This document shows, piece after piece, positions 28,039 to 36,108 of a DNA stretch of 64,000 nt. The position numbers were made by a program, and so were the translations under genes. Under the pieces are notes generated by a model, which did no database searches, was not told the origin of the DNA, and saw only the letters and a program-made list of their open reading frames with translations. Source of the DNA: Microbulbifer agarilyticus (lineage in GTDB: Bacteria; Pseudomonadota; Gammaproteobacteria; Pseudomonadales; Cellvibrionaceae); assembly GCF_019800665.1 (NCBI RefSeq), contig NZ_JAHVKO010000005.1, positions 186,001 through 250,000 on the forward strand. The letters are read 5' to 3'. Position 1 is the stretch's first letter; the number at the start of each line of letters is the position of its first letter.

Positions 28039-29052
28039 ATGCAAAAAACATGTCTGGTTACCGGCGCCACCGGATTCCTGGGGCTAAACCTGGTGCATGA
28101 GCTGGTCGAGCAAGGCTGGCAGGTCCGCGCCAGTGGTATGCACGGTTCCAACGATAAATACCTGCGTGCACTCCCCGTAGAGATTGTACTTGCCGACATT
28201 ACCAAACGGGAGGAAGTACTGCCTCTAGCAAAGGGCTGCGATACCGTATTTCACGTTGCCGGCGACACTTCCTACTGGAAGCGCCTCTACCCTCGCCAGC
28301 GCGCTATCAACGTGGATGGCACCCTCAATGTCGCGCGCGCGTGTCTGGAACACGGTGTCCGGCGGATGGTGCACACCAGTACACTGGATGTGTTGGGTGC
28401 ATGCCCGAACGGCGGCACGGTCAACGAGGAAACTGGCCAGTTTAACTTCACCAATATGGGCTACCACTACGGGGAAACCAAATTGGAAGCCCAACAGCGG
28501 CTGGAAAACATTCGGCAGCAACAAGGCCTGGATGTGGTGTATATCTACCCCGGGTTTATGATCGGCCCATTCGATCACACCCTGCAAATAGGAACCGTAT
28601 TTTTCGAATTACTCAAAGGATCACTGCCGGGGTTTATTCCCGGGGGCGGCTCCTTTTGTCATGTGCGGGAGGTGGCGAAAGCGCATATTGCTGCCGCCGA
28701 GAGAGCGCGCAGTGGCGAGGACTTCCTGTGCGCAGGATTACCGCACAGCAACATGCCCCACAAACAGATCTGGCAACTTATCGCTCAGGAAATCCAAGCC
28801 AAACCACCGCGTTTTACCCTGCCGCGCTGGGCATTCCTTGCCTACGCCTATGCCTGTGAATGGCTTTCGGAGATAACTAACAAACCACCACAAATCAACC
28901 CCGGGCAGGCGCGCTATATGATGGCTCGGCAGCATACCGACAGCAGCAAAGCAGTCGCTCGCTTGGATTACAAGGTACCGACGGTGGAAGAGTGTATTGC
29001 CGAGGCCGCCGACTGGTACCGGCAGGAAGGAATGCTGGTGGCAAGAAAATAG
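28039..29052 (+). CDS. NAD-dependent epimerase/dehydratase family protein (extended SDR)
   Basis: A 337-residue extended SDR with TGATGFLG (8-15) and catalytic YGETK (Tyr144, Lys148). It resembles dihydroflavonol-4-reductase and 3-beta-hydroxysteroid dehydrogenase-like enzymes more than sugar-nucleotide epimerases, but this cannot be settled from the sequence alone. It is separated from the SDR stop by one base (TGA T ATG), so it is part of the same operon. The three enzymes together look like an inducible pathway for a hydrophobic hydroxylated or ketone substrate (inference). Confidence 0.82.
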   Translation: MQKTCLVTGATGFLGLNLVHELVEQGWQVRASGMHGSNDKYLRALPVEIVLADITKREEVLPLAKGCDTVFHVAGDTSYWKRLYPRQRAINVDGTLNVARACLEHGVRRMVHTSTLDVLGACPNGGTVNEETGQFNFTNMGYHYGETKLEAQQRLENIRQQQGLDVVYIYPGFMIGPFDHTLQIGTVFFELLKGSLPGFIPGGGSFCHVREVAKAHIAAAERARSGEDFLCAGLPHSNMPHKQIWQLIAQEIQAKPPRFTLPRWAFLAYAYACEWLSEITNKPPQINPGQARYMMARQHTDSSKAVARLDYKVPTVEECIAEAADWYRQEGMLVARK

Positions 29053-29063
29053 TAGCTCTAGCT

Positions 29064-29103
29064 CGCCACACCAGACCGAAAAAGGATGCAGCCTGGTGTG
29101 GCG
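29064..29103. terminator. Inverted repeat between the epimerase gene and rnpB
   Basis: An 11-bp perfect stem CGCCACACCAG/CTGGTGTGGCG (29064-29074 with 29093-29103) and an 18-base loop. It lies 12 bases past the operon stop codon and just beyond the 3' end of RNase P RNA, so it may terminate one or both converging transcripts. No T-run follows on either strand. Confidence 0.45.
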
Positions 29104-29109
29104 GGAGAG

Positions 29110-29493
<384 letters not shown>

Positions 29494-29499
29494 GCGCGA

Positions 29500-29528
29500 A
29501 GGTTAATGACCGGGGGTGCGGGATGCAA
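29500..29528 (-). promoter_or_regulatory. Predicted rnpB promoter
   Basis: On the minus strand TTGCAT (29523-29528) and TAACCT (29500-29505) are separated by 17 bases. The expected start point, 6-8 bases downstream, coincides with the predicted 5' end of RNase P RNA at about 29493. A C/G-rich discriminator follows, as in stable-RNA promoters. Confidence 0.6.
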
Positions 29529-29566
29529 GACAATTTCATCGGCTCGCGCCGATAACACGAAATTCG

Positions 29567-30409
29567 CTATTTCTGCGCCAGCGACCAGTTGTACAGCACC
29601 TTTTTGTTCACCCCGGTGATCTCCGCCGCCAGCGCGGCAGCGCGCTTGGGCGGCAACTCGGCCAGCAGCAGCTTCATCACCCGCTCTGACTCTGCGTCCA
29701 ACTTCGCGGCTTTTGACTCCGCAGCGCCGCGCACCAGCAGGACTATCTCGCCGCGCTGCTGGTTGCTGTCTGCGCGCACCCACTCCACCAGCTCCGCAAG
29801 CGGCATCAGCTGGATGGTCTCAAAGGCCTTGGTTAGCTCGCGCGCGATCACCGCCTCGCGCTCACCGCCAAAGCTTTCCGCCATGGCTTCAAGGGTGTCC
29901 AGCACCCGGTGGGGCGCCTCATAGAACATCATGGTGCGCGTTTCCCCGGCCAAGGCATCCAGAGCCTTGGCCCGCGCCTGCGACTTGGCGGGTAAAAAGC
30001 CCTCGAATGAGAAGCGGTCGCTGGGCAACCCGGCAGCGGACAGAGCGGCCACAAAGGCACAGGGCCCGGGAATGGGCACTACCTGGAAGCCCCGTTCACG
30101 GGCATCGCGCACCAGCCGGTAGCCCGGATCGGAGATCAGCGGGGTGCCCGCATCGGAAATAAGTGCCACAGTCTGCCCTTGCGCCAGACGCTCGAGAATC
30201 TTGTTGGTGCGCTGATCGTCCGAGTGGTCATGGTACGCAACCAGGGGTGTATCGATGGAAAAGTGGGAAAAAAGTCTCTGACTGTGACGGGTGTCCTCTG
30301 CCGCCACCAAATCAGCGGATTGTAGAACTTCAACGGCTCGCGGTACCATATCAGCCAAATTGCCAATGGGCGTCGCGACGATATATAGCACCGCTGTATC
30401 AAGCCCCAT
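29567..30409 (-). CDS. rsmI: 16S rRNA (cytidine1402-2'-O)-methyltransferase RsmI
   Basis: A tetrapyrrole-methylase-fold enzyme that 2'-O-methylates C1402 of 16S rRNA. The N-terminal LYIVATPIGNLADMVPRAVE, the AAEDTRHSQRL motif and the SDAGTPLISDPGYRLV block are all typical. It has 280 residues. It is divergent from lpoA with only 35 bases between the starts, the same arrangement as in E. coli and Pseudomonas. Confidence 0.97.
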   Translation of the reverse strand: MGLDTAVLYIVATPIGNLADMVPRAVEVLQSADLVAAEDTRHSQRLFSHFSIDTPLVAYHDHSDDQRTNKILERLAQGQTVALISDAGTPLISDPGYRLVRDARERGFQVVPIPGPCAFVAALSAAGLPSDRFSFEGFLPAKSQARAKALDALAGETRTMMFYEAPHRVLDTLEAMAESFGGEREAVIARELTKAFETIQLMPLAELVEWVRADSNQQRGEIVLLVRGAAESKAAKLDAESERVMKLLLAELPPKRAAALAAEITGVNKKVLYNWSLAQK

Positions 30410-30444
30410 AGTTCACTCCAGAATAAGTTTTGTGGGAGAAGAAT

Positions 30445-32307
30445 ATGTCCGCCCTTTCCCGGCGTATCCCCTTCATTTTGAATAGCCTGGCTGCAGGCAC
30501 TCTGGCTCTGGCCCTGACCGGTTGCCAGACACCCAGTACCCAGCCCGGCACCCCGGTTGCTGCCGCGCCCAGCGATGCGGAAACCGCCAACCGCCAGAGC
30601 GCCATTCGCCTGTTGAGCGAGGCGCGCCAGCTGCCTTCGCCACAAAAGGATCAGGCGCAGCTGCAGGCGGCCGCCATTCTATACGGATTGGGCGATAACG
30701 CGACGGTTCTGCAGACCGCCAGCAGTATTGACCCGGAACAGCTGACCAATTCGGAATACGCCCAGTACGCGCAAGTCTACGGTAGCGCGCTGGCGGCGGA
30801 CGACGAGTTTTTCACCGCCCTGGACCTAGTAAGCGCACCCCGCTTGGAACAGTCCTGGTTTGAGATCCCGGCCACCACCGCCCTGCCGCTGCGCAACCTG
30901 CGCGCGGACCTGTGGGGCCTGATGGGCGATATCGATAGCGGTATTCAGGAGCGGCAGCGTATCGCCGGCCTGCCTCTGGATGACCAGGCAACCTTTACCA
31001 ACAACGATGGCCTGTGGCAGCTGCTGACCCAGTTGCCCTCCGCCGAGCTGCGCCTGCGCGCCGATGAGAGCCTGTCGCCGCAGATGCGCGCCTGGTACCA
31101 GTTGGCGTTGATCGGCCGCGATACCCAGGCCGATATCAGTACCCAGCTGAGCGAGCTGAGCCGCTGGCGCCAGCAGTGGCCGACCCACCCCGCGGTCAGC
31201 CATCCGCCGCAGGCCCTGCAGCTGCTGGAGCAACTGGCCACACAACCGGCGCAAAATGTCGCCCTGTTGCTGCCGCTGTCCGGCCCACTTGGCTCCGCCG
31301 GCCGCGCAATTCGCGATGGCTTTATGGCGGCCTACTACAGCGCGCTGGACGCCGGTGCGCCCACGCCGCAGGTCCAGGTGTATGACACCGGTACCGAGCA
31401 GCCGTTTGAAGAGATTTACCAGATGGCCGTCAACGGTGGCGCCCAGGCAATTGTCGGCCCGCTCGACAAAAGCAAGGTCGCCAACCTGCTCGCTACCGAG
31501 AAGCTGCCAGTGGCAACCCTCGCCCTGAACTACGGCGATGAGGGCCGCCTGACCGACGATCTGGTGCAATTTGGCCTCGCCATCGAAGACGAAGCCCGCC
31601 AGGTAGCCCAGCAAGCGTTCCTCCAGGGCCACCGTCAGGCCATGATCCTGGCCCCCGAGTCTGGCTGGGGCCAGCGTGGACTGACCGCATTCACCGAAGA
31701 GTGGAACCGCCTGGGCGGTACCGTGAGCGTCAGCCGCAACTACCGGGATAACTCCAACTTCTCGCAGCTGGTGAGCGACTCCCTGCTGATTTCTGAGAGT
31801 AAAGAACGGGAGCGCGCCCTGCGCAGCACCCTGTCGACCCCGCTCAAGTTCACCCCGCGCCGTCGCGGCGATATCGACATGCTGTTTGTACTGGCACAGC
31901 CACAGCAGGCTCGCCAGATCAAACCGATGCTGTCGTTCTTCTACGCGGGCGAACTGCCGGTTTACTCCACCTCGCAGATCTTTGCCGGCAATATCGACCG
32001 CCAGCGCGACAGGGACCTCAACGGTGTGCGCTTTACCGCACTGCCGTGGCTGTTTGAGGACAATAACGAAACCAAGCAGAACATCGTCAAACAGGCGGCA
32101 CCGGCCCCAGCCTTTGCCCGTTTGTATGCGCTCGGCGCCGATGCCTTCCGCCTGTACCCACGCCTGCCGATTCTTCGCCAGTTCCCGGACCAGCAGGTAT
32201 ACGGACTGACTGGCGCGCTCAGCCTGAGTGCAGACGGCCGCATTGTGCGCGAACAGATCTGGGCGCGGATCAACAAGGGAGCCCCGGTACCCATTACGCA
32301 GAACTGA
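30445..32307 (+). CDS. lpoA: Penicillin-binding protein activator LpoA (outer-membrane lipoprotein)
   Basis: A 620-residue lipoprotein. The signal peptide ends in a lipobox LTGC (Cys27). The N-terminal half is helical (TPR-like), and the C-terminal half is a periplasmic-binding-protein-like fold beginning near NVALLLPLSGPLGSAG. In E. coli it reaches through the peptidoglycan to activate PBP1A. The ATG at 30445 has GGAG six bases upstream. A TTG five codons earlier is not needed. It is first in the lpoA-yraN-diaA-dolP run. Confidence 0.93.
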   Translation: MSALSRRIPFILNSLAAGTLALALTGCQTPSTQPGTPVAAAPSDAETANRQSAIRLLSEARQLPSPQKDQAQLQAAAILYGLGDNATVLQTASSIDPEQLTNSEYAQYAQVYGSALAADDEFFTALDLVSAPRLEQSWFEIPATTALPLRNLRADLWGLMGDIDSGIQERQRIAGLPLDDQATFTNNDGLWQLLTQLPSAELRLRADESLSPQMRAWYQLALIGRDTQADISTQLSELSRWRQQWPTHPAVSHPPQALQLLEQLATQPAQNVALLLPLSGPLGSAGRAIRDGFMAAYYSALDAGAPTPQVQVYDTGTEQPFEEIYQMAVNGGAQAIVGPLDKSKVANLLATEKLPVATLALNYGDEGRLTDDLVQFGLAIEDEARQVAQQAFLQGHRQAMILAPESGWGQRGLTAFTEEWNRLGGTVSVSRNYRDNSNFSQLVSDSLLISESKERERALRSTLSTPLKFTPRRRGDIDMLFVLAQPQQARQIKPMLSFFYAGELPVYSTSQIFAGNIDRQRDRDLNGVRFTALPWLFEDNNETKQNIVKQAAPAPAFARLYALGADAFRLYPRLPILRQFPDQQVYGLTGALSLSADGRIVREQIWARINKGAPVPITQN

Positions 32308-32353
32308 GGGATAGCGGGCGCTCACTGACACACATCCATCGAAAAGGAATTTC

Positions 32354-32713
32354 ATGGACACCACCAGTATCGGCAACCAGATGGAAGCGCAGGCCGAGCG
32401 GCACCTGATTGCCGCGGGCCTGCGTATCGTGGAGCGCAACTTTCGCGGGCGCTTCGGCGAAATTGATATAATCGCGCACGATGGAAATACCCTGGTGTTT
32501 GTTGAGGTGCGCTACCGGCGCAACCGGACTTTTGGTGGCGCCGGGCTTTCCATTGACTATCGAAAACAGCGAAAATTACTCGCCACGGCCAACGGCTACC
32601 TGCAATTACGCAGATTGGATTGCCCCTGTCGTTTCGACGTTGTGACGATCGAGCGCGGAAACGGTGATGGACCACTCAACATTGATTGGATACAAAATGC
32701 CTTCGGGCAATAA
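32354..32713 (+). CDS. yraN: YraN family protein (UPF0102), nuclease-fold
   Basis: A 119-residue protein with the restriction-endonuclease-like core of the family: GEIDIIA followed by VFVEVRYR (about residues 35-56), matching the E-D-ExK style active site (ExR here). The cellular role is poorly known. It is consistently found between lpoA and diaA. Complete, with an AAGGA ribosome binding site. Confidence 0.92.
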   Translation: MDTTSIGNQMEAQAERHLIAAGLRIVERNFRGRFGEIDIIAHDGNTLVFVEVRYRRNRTFGGAGLSIDYRKQRKLLATANGYLQLRRLDCPCRFDVVTIERGNGDGPLNIDWIQNAFGQ

Positions 32714-32744
32714 ATAGGCTCACTCACAGGAATACACAGAGTAC

Positions 32745-33338
32745 ATGGAACAGAGAGTGGTAACCCTGTTTCACCGCAGCATTGAAGCCACCATGAATGC
32801 CGGTGAACTTTTGGCACCCTACATTGCCGAAGCCAGCGAAATGATCGTGCACACCCTGCTGGCCGAGAATAAGCTCCTGATCTGTGGCAACGGACTCAGT
32901 GGCGCGCTTGCGCAAAGCTTTTCCGCTCAGCTGATGGGCGGCTTCGAGCGCGAGCGACCGGGCCTGCCGGCCATTGCCCTGAATGGCGATGCGGTAACCA
33001 CCGGCACCGTTGCCCGCAACCATGGCCGGGCCGAATCCTACGCGCGTCAGATTCGTGCACTGGGCCAGCCCGGTGATTTGCTGGTGATCATCAGTACCGA
33101 CGGCCAGGACTCAAATCTGGTGCAAGCCATCCGCGCCGCGCACGATCGCGATATGGGCGTACTGGCACTAACCGGTGGAGAAGCGGATGGAGACTGCACC
33201 GCACTTCTGGACGTACACGATATTGAATTGCGCGTACCTTCCGCGGTTGCTTCAGAAGTACACCAGGTTCAATTATTAATACTTTTCTGTCTGTGCGATC
33301 TCATCGACAGCAGTCTGTTTGGCGGATTCGAGGAATAA
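32745..33338 (+). CDS. diaA: DiaA-like SIS-domain protein (DnaA initiator-associating factor)
   Basis: A 197-residue SIS-fold protein related to phosphoheptose isomerase. In E. coli DiaA is a tetramer that promotes DnaA assembly at oriC. The SIS phosphosugar loop reads CGNGLSGALAQSFSAQLMGG (about residues 47-66), and the LPAIALNGDAV block follows. The isomerase GGS element is changed to GLS, as expected for a structural rather than catalytic DiaA. Position between yraN and dolP decides the call over GmhA. Confidence 0.88.
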   Translation: MEQRVVTLFHRSIEATMNAGELLAPYIAEASEMIVHTLLAENKLLICGNGLSGALAQSFSAQLMGGFERERPGLPAIALNGDAVTTGTVARNHGRAESYARQIRALGQPGDLLVIISTDGQDSNLVQAIRAAHDRDMGVLALTGGEADGDCTALLDVHDIELRVPSAVASEVHQVQLLILFCLCDLIDSSLFGGFEE

Positions 33339-33341
33339 TCC

Positions 33342-33941
33342 ATGCGATCGAGCGCGAAAAAAACATTTTCCGCAACTCTGAAAACTCTTATTGGGGGTGG
33401 CTTGCTGGCGCTGTTGGGCGGCTGTGCAACCGTGCTGGACGCCACCCACGACGGCCCAATTCAGCCAGATCCGGGCGAGCGCAGCTTTGGCACCTACATC
33501 GATGACCAGCAATTGGAAACCATCACCAAGGTCAACCTGCGCAAGGCGCACCCGGAACTGAAGGAATCCAATATCGACGTCACCAGCTTTAATGGCGTGG
33601 TACTGCTGACCGGACAGGTTTCCAGCAATGACCTGCGCAATCTGGCCGGGCAAACGGCACAGCAGGTGCACTCTGTGCGCCAGGTATACAACGAGATTCA
33701 GGTGCGCGGCACCACATCGGTGCTGGCGCGCACCAGCGACACCTGGCTTACCACCAAGGTGAAAGGCGCCCTGATGACCGATAAGGAAATCGACAGCGGA
33801 CGCATCAAGATCGTCACCGAAAACGGCGTGGTTTACCTGATGGGCTTGCTGACCCGTCAGGAGGCGGAAAATGCGGCGGAGAAGACCCGCACCGTGGGCG
33901 GTGTACAGAAGGTGGTAAAAGCGGTGGAATACATCGACTAA
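33342..33941 (+). CDS. dolP: BON-domain outer-membrane lipoprotein DolP (YraP)
   Basis: A 199-residue lipoprotein with a signal peptide ending LGGC (Cys28) and two BON domains (about residues 55-120 and 125-195). In E. coli DolP binds anionic lipids at the septum and helps outer-membrane integrity and BAM function. It starts 3 bases after the diaA stop and ends at a strong bidirectional terminator. Confidence 0.94.
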   Translation: MRSSAKKTFSATLKTLIGGGLLALLGGCATVLDATHDGPIQPDPGERSFGTYIDDQQLETITKVNLRKAHPELKESNIDVTSFNGVVLLTGQVSSNDLRNLAGQTAQQVHSVRQVYNEIQVRGTTSVLARTSDTWLTTKVKGALMTDKEIDSGRIKIVTENGVVYLMGLLTRQEAENAAEKTRTVGGVQKVVKAVEYID

Positions 33942-33959
33942 TCACAGCTTTTACGCATA

Positions 33960-33991
33960 AAAAAACGGAGGCCAGGGCCTCCGTTTTTTTT
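33960..33991. terminator. Bidirectional terminator between dolP and the thiolase gene
   Basis: A stem of CGGAGGC/GCCTCCG (33966-33972 with 33977-33983) with a 4-base loop, flanked by A-run on the left and T-run (TTTTTTTT) on the right. It therefore works in both directions and serves the two convergent genes. Confidence 0.92.
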
Positions 33992-34021
33992 ATGCTCGAA
34001 CAATGCTTTGGTGCCGCTTAA

Positions 34022-35212
34022 TCAGGGACGCTCGATCGCAACAGCCGTCGCTTCACCTCCACCGATACACAGGCTGGCAACGCCTTTCTTCAGGTCGCGA
34101 TTTTCCAGCGCCGCCAACAGGGTAACGATCACCCGGGCACCACTGGCACCAAGCGGGTGACCCAGTGCGCAGGCGCCGCCATTCACGTTTACCTTCGCAC
34201 GCGGCAAATCCAGGTCCTTCATCGCCGCCATGGTAACTACCGCGAATGCCTCATTGATCTCGAACAGATCAACATCGGTGCTGCTCCAGCCGGTTTTTTC
34301 CAGCAGGTTCGCCATGGCGGAGACTGGGGCCGTGGTAAACCACTCCGGCGCATGGGCAAACTGGGTCTGGCCACGCAATACCGCGAGCACCTTGATACCG
34401 CGGGCCTTGGCTTCGCTCTCACGCATCAGTACCAACGCTGCGGCACCGTCAGAAATAGAGCTGGCGTTCGCGGCGGTTACGGTACCGTCCTTGCGAAACG
34501 CAGGGCGCAGTGCCGGAATCTTGTCTGGACGCGCATTGCCGGGCGCTTCATCCACACTTACTTCCACGTCACCCTTACGACTGCGTACAGTTACCGGGGC
34601 GATCTCGCGCTCGAACGCGCCCGACCCAATCGCCGCATTGGCGCGGGCCAGGGATTCGATCGCGAATTCGTCCTGCTCTTCACGGGAGAAACTGTACTTG
34701 TCCGCGGTATTTTCTGCGAAATTGCCCATCAACTGGCCATCGGCGGCGTTTTCCAGCCCGTCCACAAACATGTGGTCCAGCACCTGACCATGGCCCAGGC
34801 GCATACCGCCGCGCGCCTTGGGCAGCATGTATGGGGCATTACTCATGCTCTCCATACCACCAGCAACAACGACCTTCGCATCACCGGCAAACAGGGCGTC
34901 ACGCGCCATCATGACGGTCTTCATACCGGAGCCGCAGACCTTGTTCACGGTCGTGGTCGGGGTAGCCTGGGGAATTCCCGCGCCCAGAGACGCCTGGCGT
35001 GCCGGTGCCTGACCAACACCCGCGGGCAGTACACACCCCATCAGCACCTCGTCGACATCGGCGGCATCCACACCGGCATCGGCCAGCGCACCGCGAATCG
35101 CAACTGCGCCCAGCTCCGGGGCGCTGAGGCCAGAAAGGGCTCCCTGCATGCCACCCATAGGCGTACGGGAGATACCGACGATGACCACGGGGTCCTTAAC
35201 TTGCTCGCTCAT
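34022..35212 (-). CDS. Acetyl-CoA C-acetyltransferase (thiolase)
   Basis: A 396-residue thiolase. The nucleophilic Cys93 lies in VNKVCGSGMK, the catalytic His in ALGHPLGASG near residue 350, and the second Cys in SLCIGGGEATAV near 380. Length and motifs fit biosynthetic acetoacetyl-CoA thiolases (AtoB/PhaA type) that condense or split acetyl-CoA. It stands alone here, with no neighbouring beta-oxidation, PHB or mevalonate genes, so the pathway is not decided. Confidence 0.92.
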   Translation of the reverse strand: MSEQVKDPVVIVGISRTPMGGMQGALSGLSAPELGAVAIRGALADAGVDAADVDEVLMGCVLPAGVGQAPARQASLGAGIPQATPTTTVNKVCGSGMKTVMMARDALFAGDAKVVVAGGMESMSNAPYMLPKARGGMRLGHGQVLDHMFVDGLENAADGQLMGNFAENTADKYSFSREEQDEFAIESLARANAAIGSGAFEREIAPVTVRSRKGDVEVSVDEAPGNARPDKIPALRPAFRKDGTVTAANASSISDGAAALVLMRESEAKARGIKVLAVLRGQTQFAHAPEWFTTAPVSAMANLLEKTGWSSTDVDLFEINEAFAVVTMAAMKDLDLPRAKVNVNGGACALGHPLGASGARVIVTLLAALENRDLKKGVASLCIGGGEATAVAIERP

Positions 35213-35493
35213 ACTGATTTCACTCCGAATCTAGCGGGAATTACCCGGCAAGGCTGACCAATATTGCGGGAAAACGCAATTTGGTGGCGGATTATAACCC
35301 ACCACCACGGCGCGAGGGCTATCCGCCTTTCGTTGTACGGTCCATGGTAGTATCAAGCTCGGCGCTGGAATAAACCGATGCGGATCAATCTCAATGACCG
35401 AATCCACTATTTACCAGCAGATTTCGCGTATTACCCACAGCCTTGTGGCCACATGCGTCGCCAGGTACACACTTACAGGGAAATTCGAGCTCT

Positions 35494-36090
35494 ATGGAAA
35501 TTTCTACCATCGTATGGCTGGTTGCTACGGCGGCAGTCGTTTTTTACGTCATCAGTATTTACAACAACCTGGTTTCACTGAAAAACCGCTATGAAAACGC
35601 CTTCGCCCAGATCGAAGTACAACTGAAGCGTCGCTACGACCTGATCCCCAACCTGGTGGAATCGGCCAAGGCATACCTGAAGCATGAGCGCGAAACCCTG
35701 GAAGCGGTCATCTCTGCGCGTAACACCGCGATGGCAGGTCTCAAGGCCGCCTCCAGCAACCCGGGTAACGCCGCCGCGATTGCCGACCTCGGCAACGCCG
35801 AAGGGCTACTCAGCAATGCCCTGGGACGGCTCAATGTGGTGATGGAGGCCTATCCGGACCTCAAGGCGAACCAAACCATCCAGCAGGTTATGGAAGAACT
35901 GACCAGCACAGAAAACAAAGTTTCCTTCGCACGTCAGGCCTTCAACGACGGTGTTACCGCCTACAACATTTTCCGCCAAAGTTTCCCGCCGGTATTTTTT
36001 GCTGGATTTTTCGGCCACCGGGAAAATGGCAAGCTACTGGAGTTCGCGGACTCCGAAGCATTCCAGGCTGCGCCGCGCGTAGAGTTCTGA
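35494..36090 (+). CDS. lemA: LemA family protein
   Basis: A 198-residue protein with one N-terminal transmembrane helix (about residues 4-22) and a long helical bundle. The family signature [21 protein letters not shown] is clear just after the membrane segment. Function is poorly defined. LemA genes are very often beside an M48 metallopeptidase gene, as here (18 bases apart). The start ATG at 35494 (MEISTIVWL) fits the family. An open frame extends 17 codons upstream without a ribosome binding site. Confidence 0.9.
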   Translation: MEISTIVWLVATAAVVFYVISIYNNLVSLKNRYENAFAQIEVQLKRRYDLIPNLVESAKAYLKHERETLEAVISARNTAMAGLKAASSNPGNAAAIADLGNAEGLLSNALGRLNVVMEAYPDLKANQTIQQVMEELTSTENKVSFARQAFNDGVTAYNIFRQSFPPVFFAGFFGHRENGKLLEFADSEAFQAAPRVEF

Positions 36091-36108
36091 TTTCGGGGCT
36101 AACCACCG

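Noticed and set aside
32745-33338. SIS protein as phosphoheptose isomerase GmhA
   Set aside because: The catalytic-loop GGS is changed to GLS, and the gene sits exactly in the yraN-diaA-dolP order, so DiaA fits better.
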